DNA of 64,000 bases from Lantana camara (GCA_037501455.1 CM074863.1:55285501-55349500); one strand, 5' to 3'; numbered from the stretch's first letter, positions 10,066 through 21,701 are shown. The notes: a model not told the origin generated them from the sequence alone. A program made the numbers and translations.

Positions 10066-12691
10066 GGACCCCGACACCTATATACACATTCACCACCCCT
10101 TCTCCCCTTATTGTCGCGCCCAGGGAGCTACCCCGCGATGACGTGCGAAATGGGAGGAATTTACCATCTCTCTGGACCTTCGATGTGGAGTAACCAACCT
10201 CCAATTAAACCATCATCAAGGTCAGTACGACGGCTATTATCTTAGTAGCTATTGGCGTACGCCTCGCAGTCTACTACTTAACCATACCGCCAGGGCCCAA
10301 CATAACAAAATTTCCAAAGCTTGCATTCAGAATAACAAAAGTGCATAAGCACACAGAGTTCAGAAGACTGAACCTTTATTCAAAGTGGTATAACAGTGAA
10401 CAAAACGTGTACCAGAGATTATTGATTTTAAACTCGAAGCATTGTCCCAAAATGGGAAAGTATTTAACTTGAAAGATAAAAATCTTTGCACCCGAAGGCG
10501 TTAATTTTGAAATCGTTTGAATACATAGGAATATTCAGGGTTCCAGTTGAAATAGTTTAAACCTCACCTACGGAAACGGTATTATGCAATAATATCAGAG
10601 CCACAGTAAATCCTGATTTCACCTGTGAGTGTTGAATGATTAAGTTTCTATCCACAAACCATATAGTCACATAAACAAGTAGGGACGACCTCAAGTCATT
10701 CAATAGCTCATAACGATATAATATGTACAGGATAAAACATTATCAAAGCATATCACATCATGTAGCGAGATTTCATGATAATTATTCAATAATCATCAAA
10801 GCATGAAGGCATAATTGGATTCATGTAATGCAGTACATAGGAGAGTAATACCATTTAATGCAGAAGAATCATTTAACTAAGAATGGAACAAAAGATTGGC
10901 AATAGAGCAAAAAACTTGAACAAGGAATACTCTTTTTCGAACAAAGGATTCGAATAAACGATTAGTCTCAATTGAAAGCTCGTGTCAAGAACTTAAGGAT
11001 ATATTCTTAGAGTCTTAAAACAATCTCATTTAGAAAAAGAATGTGAACTTTCAAACCTACTTTGATCCCCGATTTTTGAGAATTTTCGAAAAAGGCTTTG
11101 ACCGTTAAATTCGTCTCTTTGAAATCATCAATTAGGTTAAAAGTCAAAATTCTTGGTCAAAGTTAAAGTCAATAGTCAAAGTCAAAGGTTAAATGTCACT
11201 ATTCAAGTATACGGTATATATACTGTACTTATACTGTATGTATACGTGTATTTATACAATATGTATACGGTATTTATATTGTATGTATATGATACTTATA
11301 CGGGGACACCTACCGTATTTATACAGTATTTATACAGGGTACATACCGTATTTATACAAGAATACAGGCGGTACTTATACTGGAATACATACGGAATCTA
11401 TACAAAAGTGTATACGTATTTATTCTGAAAATACACATAGTATTTATACGAAAGTATACACGTATTTATATATATTGGAATTAAATATGTATACGTATAT
11501 CATACATGTATACCATAACATATATCAATTGGTCAAGTATAAATATATAACAATTAATTAAACATATAACATGTTAAACTATAGGTTATACTTTAATTAT
11601 TTAACATTGAATAACATGCAACATTAATTTAAATTAGGTAACAAATTAAATTACCTAAGTATGATCATAAAATAAATAAAATGTAACATGTATCATGTCA
11701 TAATAATTATCACATAATAAATTGTAACATAATTAAATTATGAAACACATTTCATAATAAACTATACTATAGGAAACATAATTCATAAATTCATGAATAT
11801 TTAAAGCATAAATTAAATCACATAATTCATGTATAAAATAAAACATATATTAAAACCTAAACCTAGCATAATTAATAAATAAATTAAAACATAAATTAAA
11901 CTAATTAAAACATAAAAAAATAAGAAAACATACCTTACAAAGGGGGAGGGGTTCGGCCACTAGGGGGGAGAAAAGAGAATGGAATGAGCAAAAATGAGAC
12001 CCCAACACACTTATTTATAGTTTTTGGGAAGGACCAAAGTGCAATAAATATTTACTTTAGGGAGTTAAGGTGGGGTTTCTTATGAAAATTCCAAAAATAA
12101 GTTTGCTCTTTAGTATAATTGTTACAGCAGGGGTAATCTGGTAATTTCACCTTTCTCCTGCGTATTTTTGGAGTTGGAAAAGTGTCCAAGAGCTAGGAAA
12201 TAAAATTAGCTTCGAAACGGTTACTCACGGGTCAAAATCGGACGTATGGTTTAAAAGTTATAAGCTCCGGAAGATGTGATTTTCTTGAATTTCGAAAATT
12301 ATTTTAATTATGAAATAAATACTAGGATAAAATTTGCAGGTCCGAAAGGCTTTCCAAAAACGTAGAAAAAAACCGAGGAACGTTATGGTGATGGTTTCAA
12401 GGGTTAAATCATCCTATCAACGGAAATATGTTCTACCGACGGAAATTTTTACATGAAAATAAATTCTTGAATTGCTTTGGAAAAATAAACGAAACCACGA
12501 AGCATTGAAAAGAGGACTGAAAAATTATAAAAAAATAAGTATAGGTTCTCTAGGGTTTCTCGAATAAAATGGCATAGTGCTGGTTCGGAAAATGAATAGT
12601 ACTTTTGATAAAAATTCCCAAAATACCCCTAATGATCAAGAAAGGATTTTGAAGCTTGGAAAACATGTTCATATGACTGGGAAACATGAGT
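10066..12691 (-). mobile_element. S-LTR (solo LTR, minus strand), piece 2 of 3
   Basis: Non-coding LTR DNA between the Gypsy-1 and Gypsy-2 insertions. Its right end (about 12600-12690) matches, as reverse complement, the start of the plus-strand S-family LTR near 53800-53900, which fixes family and orientation. It holds the TATAC-rich repeat tract near 11200-11480 and otherwise AT-rich sequence with no ORF I would support. Confidence 0.75.
11195..11480. repeat. Degenerate GTATTTATAC minisatellite
   Basis: Many imperfect copies of a GTATTTATAC / TGTATACGGTAT motif at 12-20 bp spacing. Two overlapping Tyr/Ile-rich frames run through it, but their composition is purely that of the repeat, so I do not call a gene. 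The tract is absent from the part of the related LTR at 53563-54484. Confidence 0.7.
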
Positions 12692-15600
12692 TGTGACGCC
12701 CCGATTCTTCAGCCGTTCAGGTGACGTCACGCGTGTGTTTCGTGAGCTTTACGTTATTTATTTCATGCTTTTATATGTTATTATGATTGATTAATTGCTA
12801 TACTTAGTTATTTGAATTACTTGAAATTTGTTTGAATTTGGATATTTGCCCTAATTGCTCGTTTACTTGTGTCTTGCTCGTTTCTTGTCCGTTTCGAGTT
12901 CTGTTTCTTGCGTATTTTTGCCGTGCAGGAAATATGTGAGTTATTTACGTGTTAGCATGCTTACGTGTGAATTTGATGCTCATTTGATTCAGTTTTGAGT
13001 TCGGTTTTTGGAACCGGGACAATTAGGGTTTTTAAGCACTTTGTACGCACCTTGTGTTCCGGGCAGCGTATCTTGAGCTAGGGAACTCGGATTCGAGTTC
13101 CGTCACCTCCGTTGACTTCGTATCGACGATTCGGAGTCAATGGAACAAGCCTCATGCCTTTTCGAATTCATTTAGACTTCCGAACCTCACCCGTAACGAG
13201 CAGCTTGTGCAAATTCGTACCTTTGGGTTGACTAGTCTTGGTGGGACCCTTCTTAACCTAACCTTAACTTGACCCATACCTTGTAGCTCGAGATAACACA
13301 CTCCCTAACCCTCCTAGCTGCTGAATTTCGTGCCATACCCCTCCCTTCTCATCCATTTGCTGCTCCAAAATCAGATCCAAGAGAGAAGAGAAGAGGAAGA
13401 AGAGAGAACTTTGCCATCCTTGTTGATTTCTAGCTCAAATCAACTCCTTTCTTCTTCTGATCTTCAAGGTAAGTATATTTTGTTATTCTCTACTCTTTTA
13501 GATGTGTTTTGATGCTTTTTATCCATGCTTTGATTGGTATTTGATTAGGGTTTGATATGAGCAAGTTTGTGAGTTTTGATCAATTTCTTGTTAGAGGGCA
13601 TACTTGAAGTTTGGGGCTGAGTTAGGGACTTTAACTTGACATTTTGGTCCGATTTCTTCTTGTATTAGATGCCTAACATGTTGTAGTAGAACTAGGGTTC
13701 ATGTGCCTTTGATAATCTTTGGGAAATTTATGAGTTATTTGGCACGAAAGTTGAATTTAGAACAGCTCCCCTGTTTCGGTTAATTGCCCCAGCTTTTGCT
13801 TGCTTTGGTTGATCATTTGTACTTCATTTTGTGCCAAATTGCATATACATGTAGTATATTAGTCCCTTTGCATGTTGGGATTAAGTTTCCAAGAGTTTAG
13901 ATTCATTCTCAGCCCCTAGAGCCTTGATCATGGCATGAATGTATTGATTTCTCAATTTTGGCTCTAATTGCATTGCTTGTTTGATGAACCTTTTTGGATG
14001 CATTCTTGAATCTCTTTGTGTGATTCTTTGGTGTGTATTTGATGCTTGTTTTATATGTTTGATGATTGAGTAGTTCTCTTTCTTTCAGCCCTTGTGTTGC
14101 TCTTTTCTTTCCCCTTTTAAAACCGCAGTTGTCTGCTCTTTCTCCCCTTTTTGCCTCTATACCGAGACACCCCCGTGTCTCGGTTTGTTCTTTTGGAGTG
14201 ACACTTGCGTGTCACCCCCTTTTCGTAGCCTTGTTTCCCTCCTGCACTGAGACACGGGGGTGTCTCAGTTTAGGCTTCTGGGATGACACGGGCGTGTCAT
14301 TCCCCTCGTTTTGATTTTAAGTGTAACTCTTTTCCGTTCCCTTGCTTTTCGTTGCTTCTGTTTGCCCCGTTTCGACTTATATGTGTTATTATATTTGAGT
14401 AATGAGCTTTTTACATCCCACAATTCATTTATAGTAAGATTTACGTGCGTATATGCAAGCTAGGGTTTAATAGAACTTACGTGATAACTTGTCTCTTTCC
14501 TTTTCCGTCATAAGCATTCATATGCATTGCCGAGTGTCTAAATGGTTCATGTTTGAGTCTAAGTTCATATTCCTTTGTTTATTTTGTTCAGAGAACCCTC
14601 CCGTGGACGAGGAAGTCGCTCATTAGACACTCTTTTCTCTCCTTCGTTTCGTCTTCGGTGCAAGGTGAGGTTTATTTCATTTAGTTATTCGACCTACAAC
14701 CTTAGGTGCATTTGGAACCCGGATGCGAGTATTATATAAGTATATTTATGGTAAATATGTGTGAGATATGTATGTTAAGGGCTTGTCCCATTTGTTATAC
14801 GACTTTGAAACGGATTTGTATACGTATATAAACTATTTTCCGCTTGTTTTGAAAACCTTGGTAAGGGTGCGTGTGTTAGCTTTGTTTCGTTTGTATCGGA
14901 TTCAAGCAAGTCTCCGATTTCTGTTGGTTTTGATCTGTTAGGCCCCGGAGAGTGGCATGGCAACTCGGGATGACCATGGGGTCGCCGAGCTCTCCCATCA
15001 ACACTTTCCATTGAGAGTTTCGCCCGACCTTAGGAGGTTGGGGAAGGGCGGTGCTCTTGAGCCGGCGTAGGCAAACGTCGAAGGATTCAAGGAAGTAATT
15101 AAGCCTTGTATCGTTGGTTCTGAGTTCGTAAGCTCATTAGATAGTTAGGGCCGTACACCCTACTATCACCCGGTGTGAAGGATGGTTTATGATTTCTGTT
15201 TGATTTGTTCGTTTTGATTCGGAGTTGGGGATTTACTTTTGTATGAACAGTGAAACGAGATTGGTCTTGTGATTAACTAAAGTTGGCATTTTGGCACTTA
15301 CCCTTCTGTTTTCTTTTCAACCTATATATCTAATATCACAGGAAACGTTTTAGTTTGCAAAACCCATTCTCGGTTCAAGGTTCTTTACTTTTGGTACATG
15401 CTTTGCTTTATACGTATTGGTGTGAGTATGTTAGCCCCCTCACTAGTCGTTAGGACTAACCCTTGTTGTTTCTTTTCTCTTCCCCTTTTCTTTTAAGTTG
15501 CAGGTAGTTGCTTTTGGAGTCTTGAGCTAGGCGGCAAGTTGGTCGAGTCGTCTTACTTGTGGATAGCTCGAGTCTCACGCATTTTAATTATGTTTTGTAC

Positions 15601-15967
15601 TTACTTTACCGCACTTTTGGATACGCTATGTATAGATTATGATTATTCTTTTGGTCCGTAAGGGGTTTGTATATAAATATTATGAAATGTTGGTACATAT
15701 ATGTATTATAAGTAGATAGTCGGTATCTATAATTATACTTTATGTGTTGGTACCTATACGTAAATATATAATATGTCTCTTATGTATCGCTTCCGCATTC
15801 ATGTTTTATTTGTGCACTCTGATGTAAGGGTCTAGTCCGCCTGGCTTAGGATGGTTTTCGTTTGGTCACCCGTTCGCTGGAGCTAGGCATGTGTACGGAG
15901 TCTGTTTCGTTACATGTGCTTGGCTTTGGTGCGGGGGATGTGGTGCCCACCGCTCCGGGGTGCTACA
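12692..15967 (+). repeat. Gypsy-2 5' LTR
   Basis: 3276 bp, TGTGACGCC...GTGCTACA. The middle carries a four-palindrome array (14161-14300). No ORF in it looks real. Confidence 0.92.
14161..14300. repeat. Quartet of GACAC...GTGTC palindromes in Gypsy-2 5' LTR
   Basis: Palindromes at 14161-14184 (ACCGAGACAC...GTGTCTCGGT), 14198-14215 (GTGACAC...GTGTCAC), 14246-14269 (ACTGAGACAC...GTGTCTCAGT) and 14283-14300 (ATGACAC...GTGTCAT). Start-to-start spacing is 37, 48 and 37 bp. Outer arm bases differ between units while pairing is kept. Confidence 0.8.
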
Positions 15968-15975
15968 TCCTTGAG

Positions 15976-15993
15976 TGGTATCAGAGCTCTGGG
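15976..15993 (+). other. Gypsy-2 primer-binding site
   Basis: TGGTATCAGAGCTCTGGG matches the tRNA-iMet 3' complement at its first 12 bases. It is separated from the LTR end by the 8-base linker TCCTTGAG, a spacing shared with LARD-3 and LARD-4. Confidence 0.88.
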
Positions 15994-16175
15994 TTGCAAA
16001 ACCGGAGCTCTAGAGTCATGTCGTGTCTGTGTAGGTCGTTCGGCTTAGGAGTATGTGGTTATTTGCATTCACTTACTCTTTTATGCGAATTATTTGTTTA
16101 TATTCATGTTAATTGTACACATGATCATGTACTAAATCCCACGCATCAATATTTGCCTTGAATTGTGATTTCAGA

Positions 16176-16576
16176 ATGCCTCCTCGTAGAAGAGATAGCG
16201 AGCAAACTCCGGATTTAAATCAACCACCTCCACAAGCACCACCACCACCCCCCATGAATGCCGAGAATATAGTGCAAGCCCTCTTGAACCAACTTCAACA
16301 AAATCTAAGGATTAACAATAACAATCCAGGGGAAAAAATAAAGGCCTCGTGACTCCGGCCTTTCGGGAATTTCGGAACAACAATCCCCCGAAGTGGTTTG
16401 GTGGAAGTGATATTCAAGCGGATGAGTGGCTCTCCGAGATCTCGGGTATTTGGGAGATTTGCCCGGCCCCCTCTCACGAGAAAGTCGTTTGTACGGCTCG
16501 TTTTATCTAAGGCCCCGCTTCCAATTGGTTGAAAGCCACGAGATCAAGATTGGAGCGAAGTGGGGAGGACTTTGGG
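16176..16576 (+). pseudogene. Gypsy-2 gag, N-terminal part
   Basis: Starts at ATG 16176 (MPPRRRDSEQTPD), a Pro/Gln-rich N-terminus typical of Tekay/Del Gag. A frameshift in an A-run near 16333 moves the capsid part into another frame (NNNPPKWFGGSDIQADEWL), and TAA 16508-16510 interrupts that. The sequence is cut at 16576 by LARD-3, whose TTGGG duplication is part of gag. The rest of gag resumes at 32171. Confidence 0.82.
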
Positions 16577-16712
16577 TGTAACGCCCCCGTTTTTCTTATT
16601 TTGTACAGCATGACATATGTGTTCCTCAAATTGCGCGAATAATTATTTATACGTGTTTTACATATTTAATTTATTTTAAATGTATTAAATGTTAATTATT
16701 TTATTTTAATAA

Positions 16713-16755
<43 letters not shown>

Positions 16756-18425
16756 TTAATGATACTAATATTAACTATATTTATATAATATAAATATATA
16801 TGTTAATAGTTTACGTGTGCATGAATTTTGTAATGCATGCATTTGTTATTAATATCATAATTCTGCATGCATGTATTATAAGTTATATATATATTCGTAT
16901 GTGTTTTTATATTATTTATAATATCAGGAATTTTATTGTTACATTGCGTATGAGTGACATTTACGTGCTTCGTTTCTATTTAAATTGATACCGGAATTTT
17001 GTGCAAATTTAACATGTTGAACTTATACGTGTCTTGTATATGAATATTTGTTCGTTTCGTATTTTTGGATTCATTTGCATGTGTTTCGGATTTAATGTTA
17101 ATTTTGGAATCCAAGTCGGGGGCTAATGAGCAATTAGCGCACCCTTGGTTCCGTATTCAATATATTGAGCTCGGGAACTCGGATTCGAGTTTCGTCAACT
17201 TCGCTGAACTCGTAACGAAAATTCGAGTTTAGTAAACTTAGCCTTATATTTTTCTAACGTCATTTGAACCTCCGAAATTCAACCGAAAAATGAAACCGCG
17301 ACGAAACTGACCTTGTTGCACTAAAATGACCATATCTTGCTGAAACCTTGACCAAATTAACTATGGTTAGACTTTTTGGAACCCTAACTCAACCCTTTAT
17401 TCATCCATTAAGCCCCCAAACCGAGATAACCCTTCCCACTTGCTGAAAATTTGCCAAACATCATCTGCTTCCCAGTTTTTCCAGTAGCTTAAGCCCTACC
17501 AAGAGATTCAAGCTCAAATCTCCTTCCAAACCTCCATTAATCCACAAGGTAAGCTTGGATATGTTATGTACATTCAATATGAGTCATTTTCATTCATTCA
17601 TCCCCAAATTTGAGCATGGTTTCATGGATTTCTTTCCTGAGTTCGAAATAATAGGTTTAGAGCAAATTTGTTGATCTCTTTCGTTTCTTCATGGATTTGA
17701 TTGATTCCAAGCCTGACAATGATTTTTTTGACATCCTCTTTTCATTTATGATCATTGATTACATGGTAATTGAAGTATTCATGAGTTATCATTAAGGACA
17801 CTTTGAGAAAATTCATAAAATAAACTCACATATCTTCATCTCATGTCTGAGCTTCCTTGGGACTGACTTGTATGATAATTTGGAGTTGTTTTGCTACATA
17901 TTTGATAGCTTAATTGGCCTGAACTTGTTGGGAATAAATGAGATCAGTTGTGCCCTGTTTTTACGTGATTCATGCCCTGTTTTGGCCTGAAATGTTTGTT
18001 GTCAGCTGCTATGTCTTCTTGTTCTAGTTGCTGTTAGTTTTGTGCATTTTTAGGGCTGGATTGTTGTTGCATTTCATGCCAATTGTGGCTGCATATCTTG
18101 TTTGAATTCGGCTTAGGTTGTTGCTTCGTTTTTAAGCTAGAAAACAGGGGAAGCCTGCGTTTTTTTAATTGAACTGCTGCGTCCGACACGGGGTTGTCTT
18201 CCTGTCCCTTTTCAGCATGTAACAGGGGTGCACGGGGGATGGTTTTCTCTGTACCGAGACACGGGGGTGTCTCGGTTTGTTCATTGTGGGTGACACGGGG
18301 GTTTCACCTTGCAATTTCATGCATTTTGCTATTGTGTTGCTGTATATTGCTGCTGTTACTTTCCTTTTCTTCTTGCATGCATACGGTTTGCATGCATGTT
18401 GTTGTGGGAACGTAGGCATGCATAT
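16577..18425 (+). repeat. LARD-3 LTR A, 3' half deleted
   Basis: Starts TGTAACGCCCCCG directly after TTGGG. It matches LTR B and LTR C up to about 18425 (GGCATGCATATAT) and then breaks; relative to LTR B about 1.8 kb of LTR plus ~140 bp of leader with the PBS are missing. A TA repeat lies at 16718-16751. Confidence 0.88.
18185..18307. repeat. Palindrome quartet in LARD-3 LTR A
   Basis: Units at 18185-18198 (GACACGGGGTTGTC), about 18219-18233 (GTAACAGGGGTGCAC, weak), 18253-18276 (ACCGAGACAC...GTGTCTCGGT) and 18290-18307 (GTGACACGGGGGTTTCAC). Spacing is 34, 34 and 37 bp. The same set recurs in LTR B (about 23131-23254) and LTR C (about 30027-30150), with better symmetry in some units. Confidence 0.72.
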
Positions 18426-18456
18426 ATTTCATGCCAATTGTGGCTGCATATCTTGT
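18426..18456 (+). other. Templated filler at the LTR A deletion junction
   Basis: These 31 bases (ATTTCATGCC...ATCTTGT) are an exact copy of 18071-18101, 355 bp upstream. They sit between truncated LTR A and internal sequence that starts CGAATTACTTG (match at 25330). Such copied inserts are typical of deletion repair with template switching. Confidence 0.8.
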
Positions 18457-19007
18457 CGAATTACTTGTTGCATTCTATATTGAATCTGTGCCTTTCGTGT
18501 TGAATAAGTGCCATGAGCATGTATTAGTCGCATGCATATATCTCCGAAATGAGTTATGATTTACAGGTTATGAAAATAATATCAAACCACGGCCAAATAT
18601 CACGCTAACAGCGCTATATTGCAAGTCCCTTTTTGACGCATGGAAGATAGGAGGGTTGTACGGGGAAATGTTATAGAGGATTCGAGATGTGTGGTCTTCA
18701 TGGATAGAGCTAGAGCTCAAGGTGAGGAACTGAATTGGAAGTTCGACTCCAGAGATGCAAGTATAGAAGGACACTTGGTGAAATAAGGATGGATCGTGAG
18801 ATGGTTATGACTTAGAAGATCGACATACATGACTGTACTATATAAGGGTTCAGACCATTAAAGAGGTGCCGAGGATGGAGAGGAGTCAAGGTAAAATGGG
18901 TTCGGTAGAAGTTATGAACCAGGGGTCGACAAAGAAGGATTTCTAACTACACCTAGTGATTAGAAATCGAGTTTGTTGAAGCTAAGAGTGGGAATAGTTG
19001 GATTTAG

Positions 19008-19220
19008 GTGCTCTGGATGCCGACTACTGATGGGAAACGAGTCTGGAAGGGAGTGGAGAGAGAGGCAAGTAATTGTGTGTATACAAATTTAGGGAAGGTG
19101 GCGATATTGAGGACGGGATTTAAGTTCGTTTTCCAAATCCAAGCTGAATTGTCATGTTATGAAATTGAATTGGAAGATATGGAGCAACAAATGGTAACGA
19201 TAAAGAAAGGCAAAGACTAG
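19008..19220 (+). pseudogene. Conserved short ORF of LARD internal regions, copy 1
   Basis: A 70-codon frame of unknown function. Its second half (FQIQAELSCYEIELEDMEQQ, then MVTIKKGK) is charged and helix-prone, possibly coiled coil. The same frame occurs at 25880-26092 and, with about 40 percent similarity, on the minus strand at 52593-52874 in LARD-6, where it continues past this stop. I recognise no family. It may be the relic of an ancestral gene; I would not claim it is translated. Confidence 0.4.
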
Positions 19221-21302
19221 TTGAAGGATTATTCTCGGGAAGAGACTCTTTGCAAGGAAATCCTACGCTCAAGTATAAGCAATTGGAGGTGAATTAAACT
19301 CATAAAAGATAAGCATGGGAGTCTTGATCACGGTGATGGCGAGAAGTAGTGTTCAGAATTACATTAGGGTTCAATTTTGTAAGAGAATTTGGGCAATGTT
19401 GAAGAGTGATTCTCGGGGAAGAAATGTATAGGATAATTCAGTGGATGATGAAGAAATCAGGGATCGTGAACTTGCAATTCCGGACAGTGGAAGATATAAG
19501 TGATACAAAAGGATTCAAGGAAAGCTTGAAAACCGTGGGAAGGGTAAGGAATAATCACCAAGTCAAAGTAACCTCGGGATTGGAAGAACGAAGAAAAACT
19601 ACTGAACTAATAGCTTACCACATTGGTGTTAGGTTCTAAAACATTCATAGCACGTGCATCATACTTCGTATTAATTATTTACTCTCCTGGCCTTATGTTT
19701 ATCCGTGCATTTCTATTTGGTTTCGTTGCACTAATGTGTTGCATGATTGCTTGATGTAAGAGTGATACATGCATCGTCAATCTTAACCCGACATGCATTT
19801 TAGTGTTTATTTGATAGGAAGTTCCTTCATCTCACCCATCAAGTATCATTTTAACCGAGCCACCTCAGAATTTAGATGAAAGGAAATGATGGAGTTGCAC
19901 AGGTAGGTAACGTTGGAGAAAATAAAGAACCTCAAATAAGGGACAGGTTGATGGAAATGAGATTCAGAAAGAGAAGCGAAACTAGAGTTGGCTTTAGGGT
20001 GTTGGATCGAATAAGAACAGAGAAGGGGGTTGCTATGTTCGTTAAATTCCTCCCCTCCCCCCAAATGAGATTGTTTTATCAAGAATTTCGGTGAAAGATG
20101 GATTGATGGTGTTCAAGGTATAACGATAGAAAATTTAAGGGGGAGAGCGTAACCAAGAAGCAAAAATTAAAACTTGAAGTTGTGGCTGAAGAAATAAATG
20201 ATAGAGATAACGGAAGTGCAATTAGGAAGATCCGGGGTTATGTTAGTGAGCGAAAATGAATAAGACGACTTTAACGGTTGGCCATTAAAATGAGGGTAGG
20301 CCACTAAATTCGGGTTGAAGATTTTCACGAGGAATTGGGAAGATAGTTCATTGAATTTTCTACATATGTAAGTCGATTTGAAGATGGAGGAGTTACGGAG
20401 AAGTTAAGGAAACTCTCTAGTTGACTTATCGAGAGGGAATCAATTCGAATTAACACAGAAAGAGATGCTGTCAATAAAGCTTGGTCCAATGAGTTGGAAG
20501 GAGTTAAGAAGAAACAAGACCGAAGAGGATGAACATTGAGAAATCTAAATCAAAACCTACGAATCGTCAAGAACCTTCTGTCTTCGATTTAAGAAATATG
20601 GGACTAATTATTGAATATAACCTTCAGGGGGTTCAAAGGGAATGAACGGATCATAGGAACGGAAGATGGGAAAGGATTTGTGTTGAGAGAGACCATAAGA
20701 ATAAAAATCTTAAGGTCGGGATTGAATCATCAAGGTTGTCCAGAGTGGTTATCCTTGGGGATATGTTAGACTTCGATATGGTAAAGGTAATAACTATGGA
20801 CCTGAGTTCGAGATGGACGATTTAAGGATATTCGGGGAGGTCAAGCTCGGTCAATTAAAAAGAATTGGTTGGTCGAACGAAGATTATGGGAAATGGTGAA
20901 GACTGGAAACAGTACAAGTTAGAAGGGATTCAAGAGTATAATCCTTAAAGGATTCATCAATTGCTTCACCGGGGTACCCTGAAGAGGTTATAGACAAGTT
21001 GAGCACTAAGTTTATCTTCAGGACAGATCATACACTGGACAACGACAACTCACAATTCTAAATTTTGTAACTACGGTGATCGGTACTTATAGCATCCATG
21101 ATACATGCATCAATACAAACTTAACTTGAATAATTTTTATATTATGTGCTTTGATATCTTATCATGTTAAATTACTTGGAGCAATTGATAACCAACGTGG
21201 ACGATGTCTGTTACTTGCTTTGGGGTGTCTTGCATGATTTTAATGATGGTTTCGCGTGTGTGGCTTGGGATTATTGAAGACTTCCATGCTCTTATTTTGT
21301 TC

Positions 21303-21504
21303 GAGAGACGGGGTGCTCTCGTTGTTTGTAAGAGACCGGGATGCTCTTATTTTTGTTCAAGAGACAGGGTGCTCTCTTTGCTTGCGAGAGACGGGGTTCT
21401 CTCATTGTTGTTGGAGAGACAGGGATTCTCTCTTGGTTGTTTGTGAGGAACGGGGTTCCTTCATTAATTGTTTTCAGAGAGATAGTGAATCCGAGGACGG
21501 ATTC
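21303..21504 (+). repeat. Pre-PPT hairpin array, LARD-3 copy 1
   Basis: Seven short hairpins start near 21303, 21331, 21360, 21386, 21414, 21444 and 21487. Most have the form GAGAGACGGGGTTCTCTC (6-7 bp stem, loop about ACGGGGT); the last is GAATCCGAGGACGGATTC. Spacing is near 28 bp for the first six. The array ends three bases before the purine tract zone. Confidence 0.82.
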
Positions 21505-21521
21505 TTTTAAGGGGGAGAGGT

Positions 21522-21656
21522 TGTACCGCCCCGTTTTTCTTATTTTGCACAACATGACACATGTGTTCCTCAAATTGAGCGAATAATTATTTATACATGT
21601 TTTACATATTTAATTTATTTTAAATGTATTAAATGTTAATTATTTTATTTTCGTAA

Positions 21657-21701
<45 letters not shown>

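Larger units (their letters stand above)
18457..21521 (+). mobile_element. LARD-3 internal region, copy 1
   Basis: About 3.1 kb of non-coding DNA, differing by a few percent from copy 2 (25330-28415). It lacks the PBS (lost in the junction deletion). A short ORF at 19008-19220 has counterparts in other LARDs; other short frames are not supported. It ends with a seven-hairpin array (21303-21504) and the purine tract TAAGGGGGAGAGGT (21508-21521). Confidence 0.85.

Noticed and set aside
11153..11561. Two overlapping Tyr/Ile-rich ORFs
   Set aside because: They only translate the TATAC repeat tract in two frames; no start context, no motif.
16800..16988. 62-63 codon hydrophobic ORF found at 16800, 21746 and 28635
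   Set aside because: It lies in the AT-rich start of the LARD-3 LTR; triple occurrence is due to three LTR copies, and I saw no coding-type conservation.
18194..18415. Cys-rich ORF repeated at 23140 and 30035
   Set aside because: It overlaps the LTR palindrome quartet and has competing frames on both strands; conservation is explained by LTR duplication.
21303..21504. CRISPR-like array (short palindromic repeats at ~28-bp period)
   Set aside because: Repeats vary, there are no unique spacers of constant length, and the setting is a plant retrotransposon; hairpin array is the better description.
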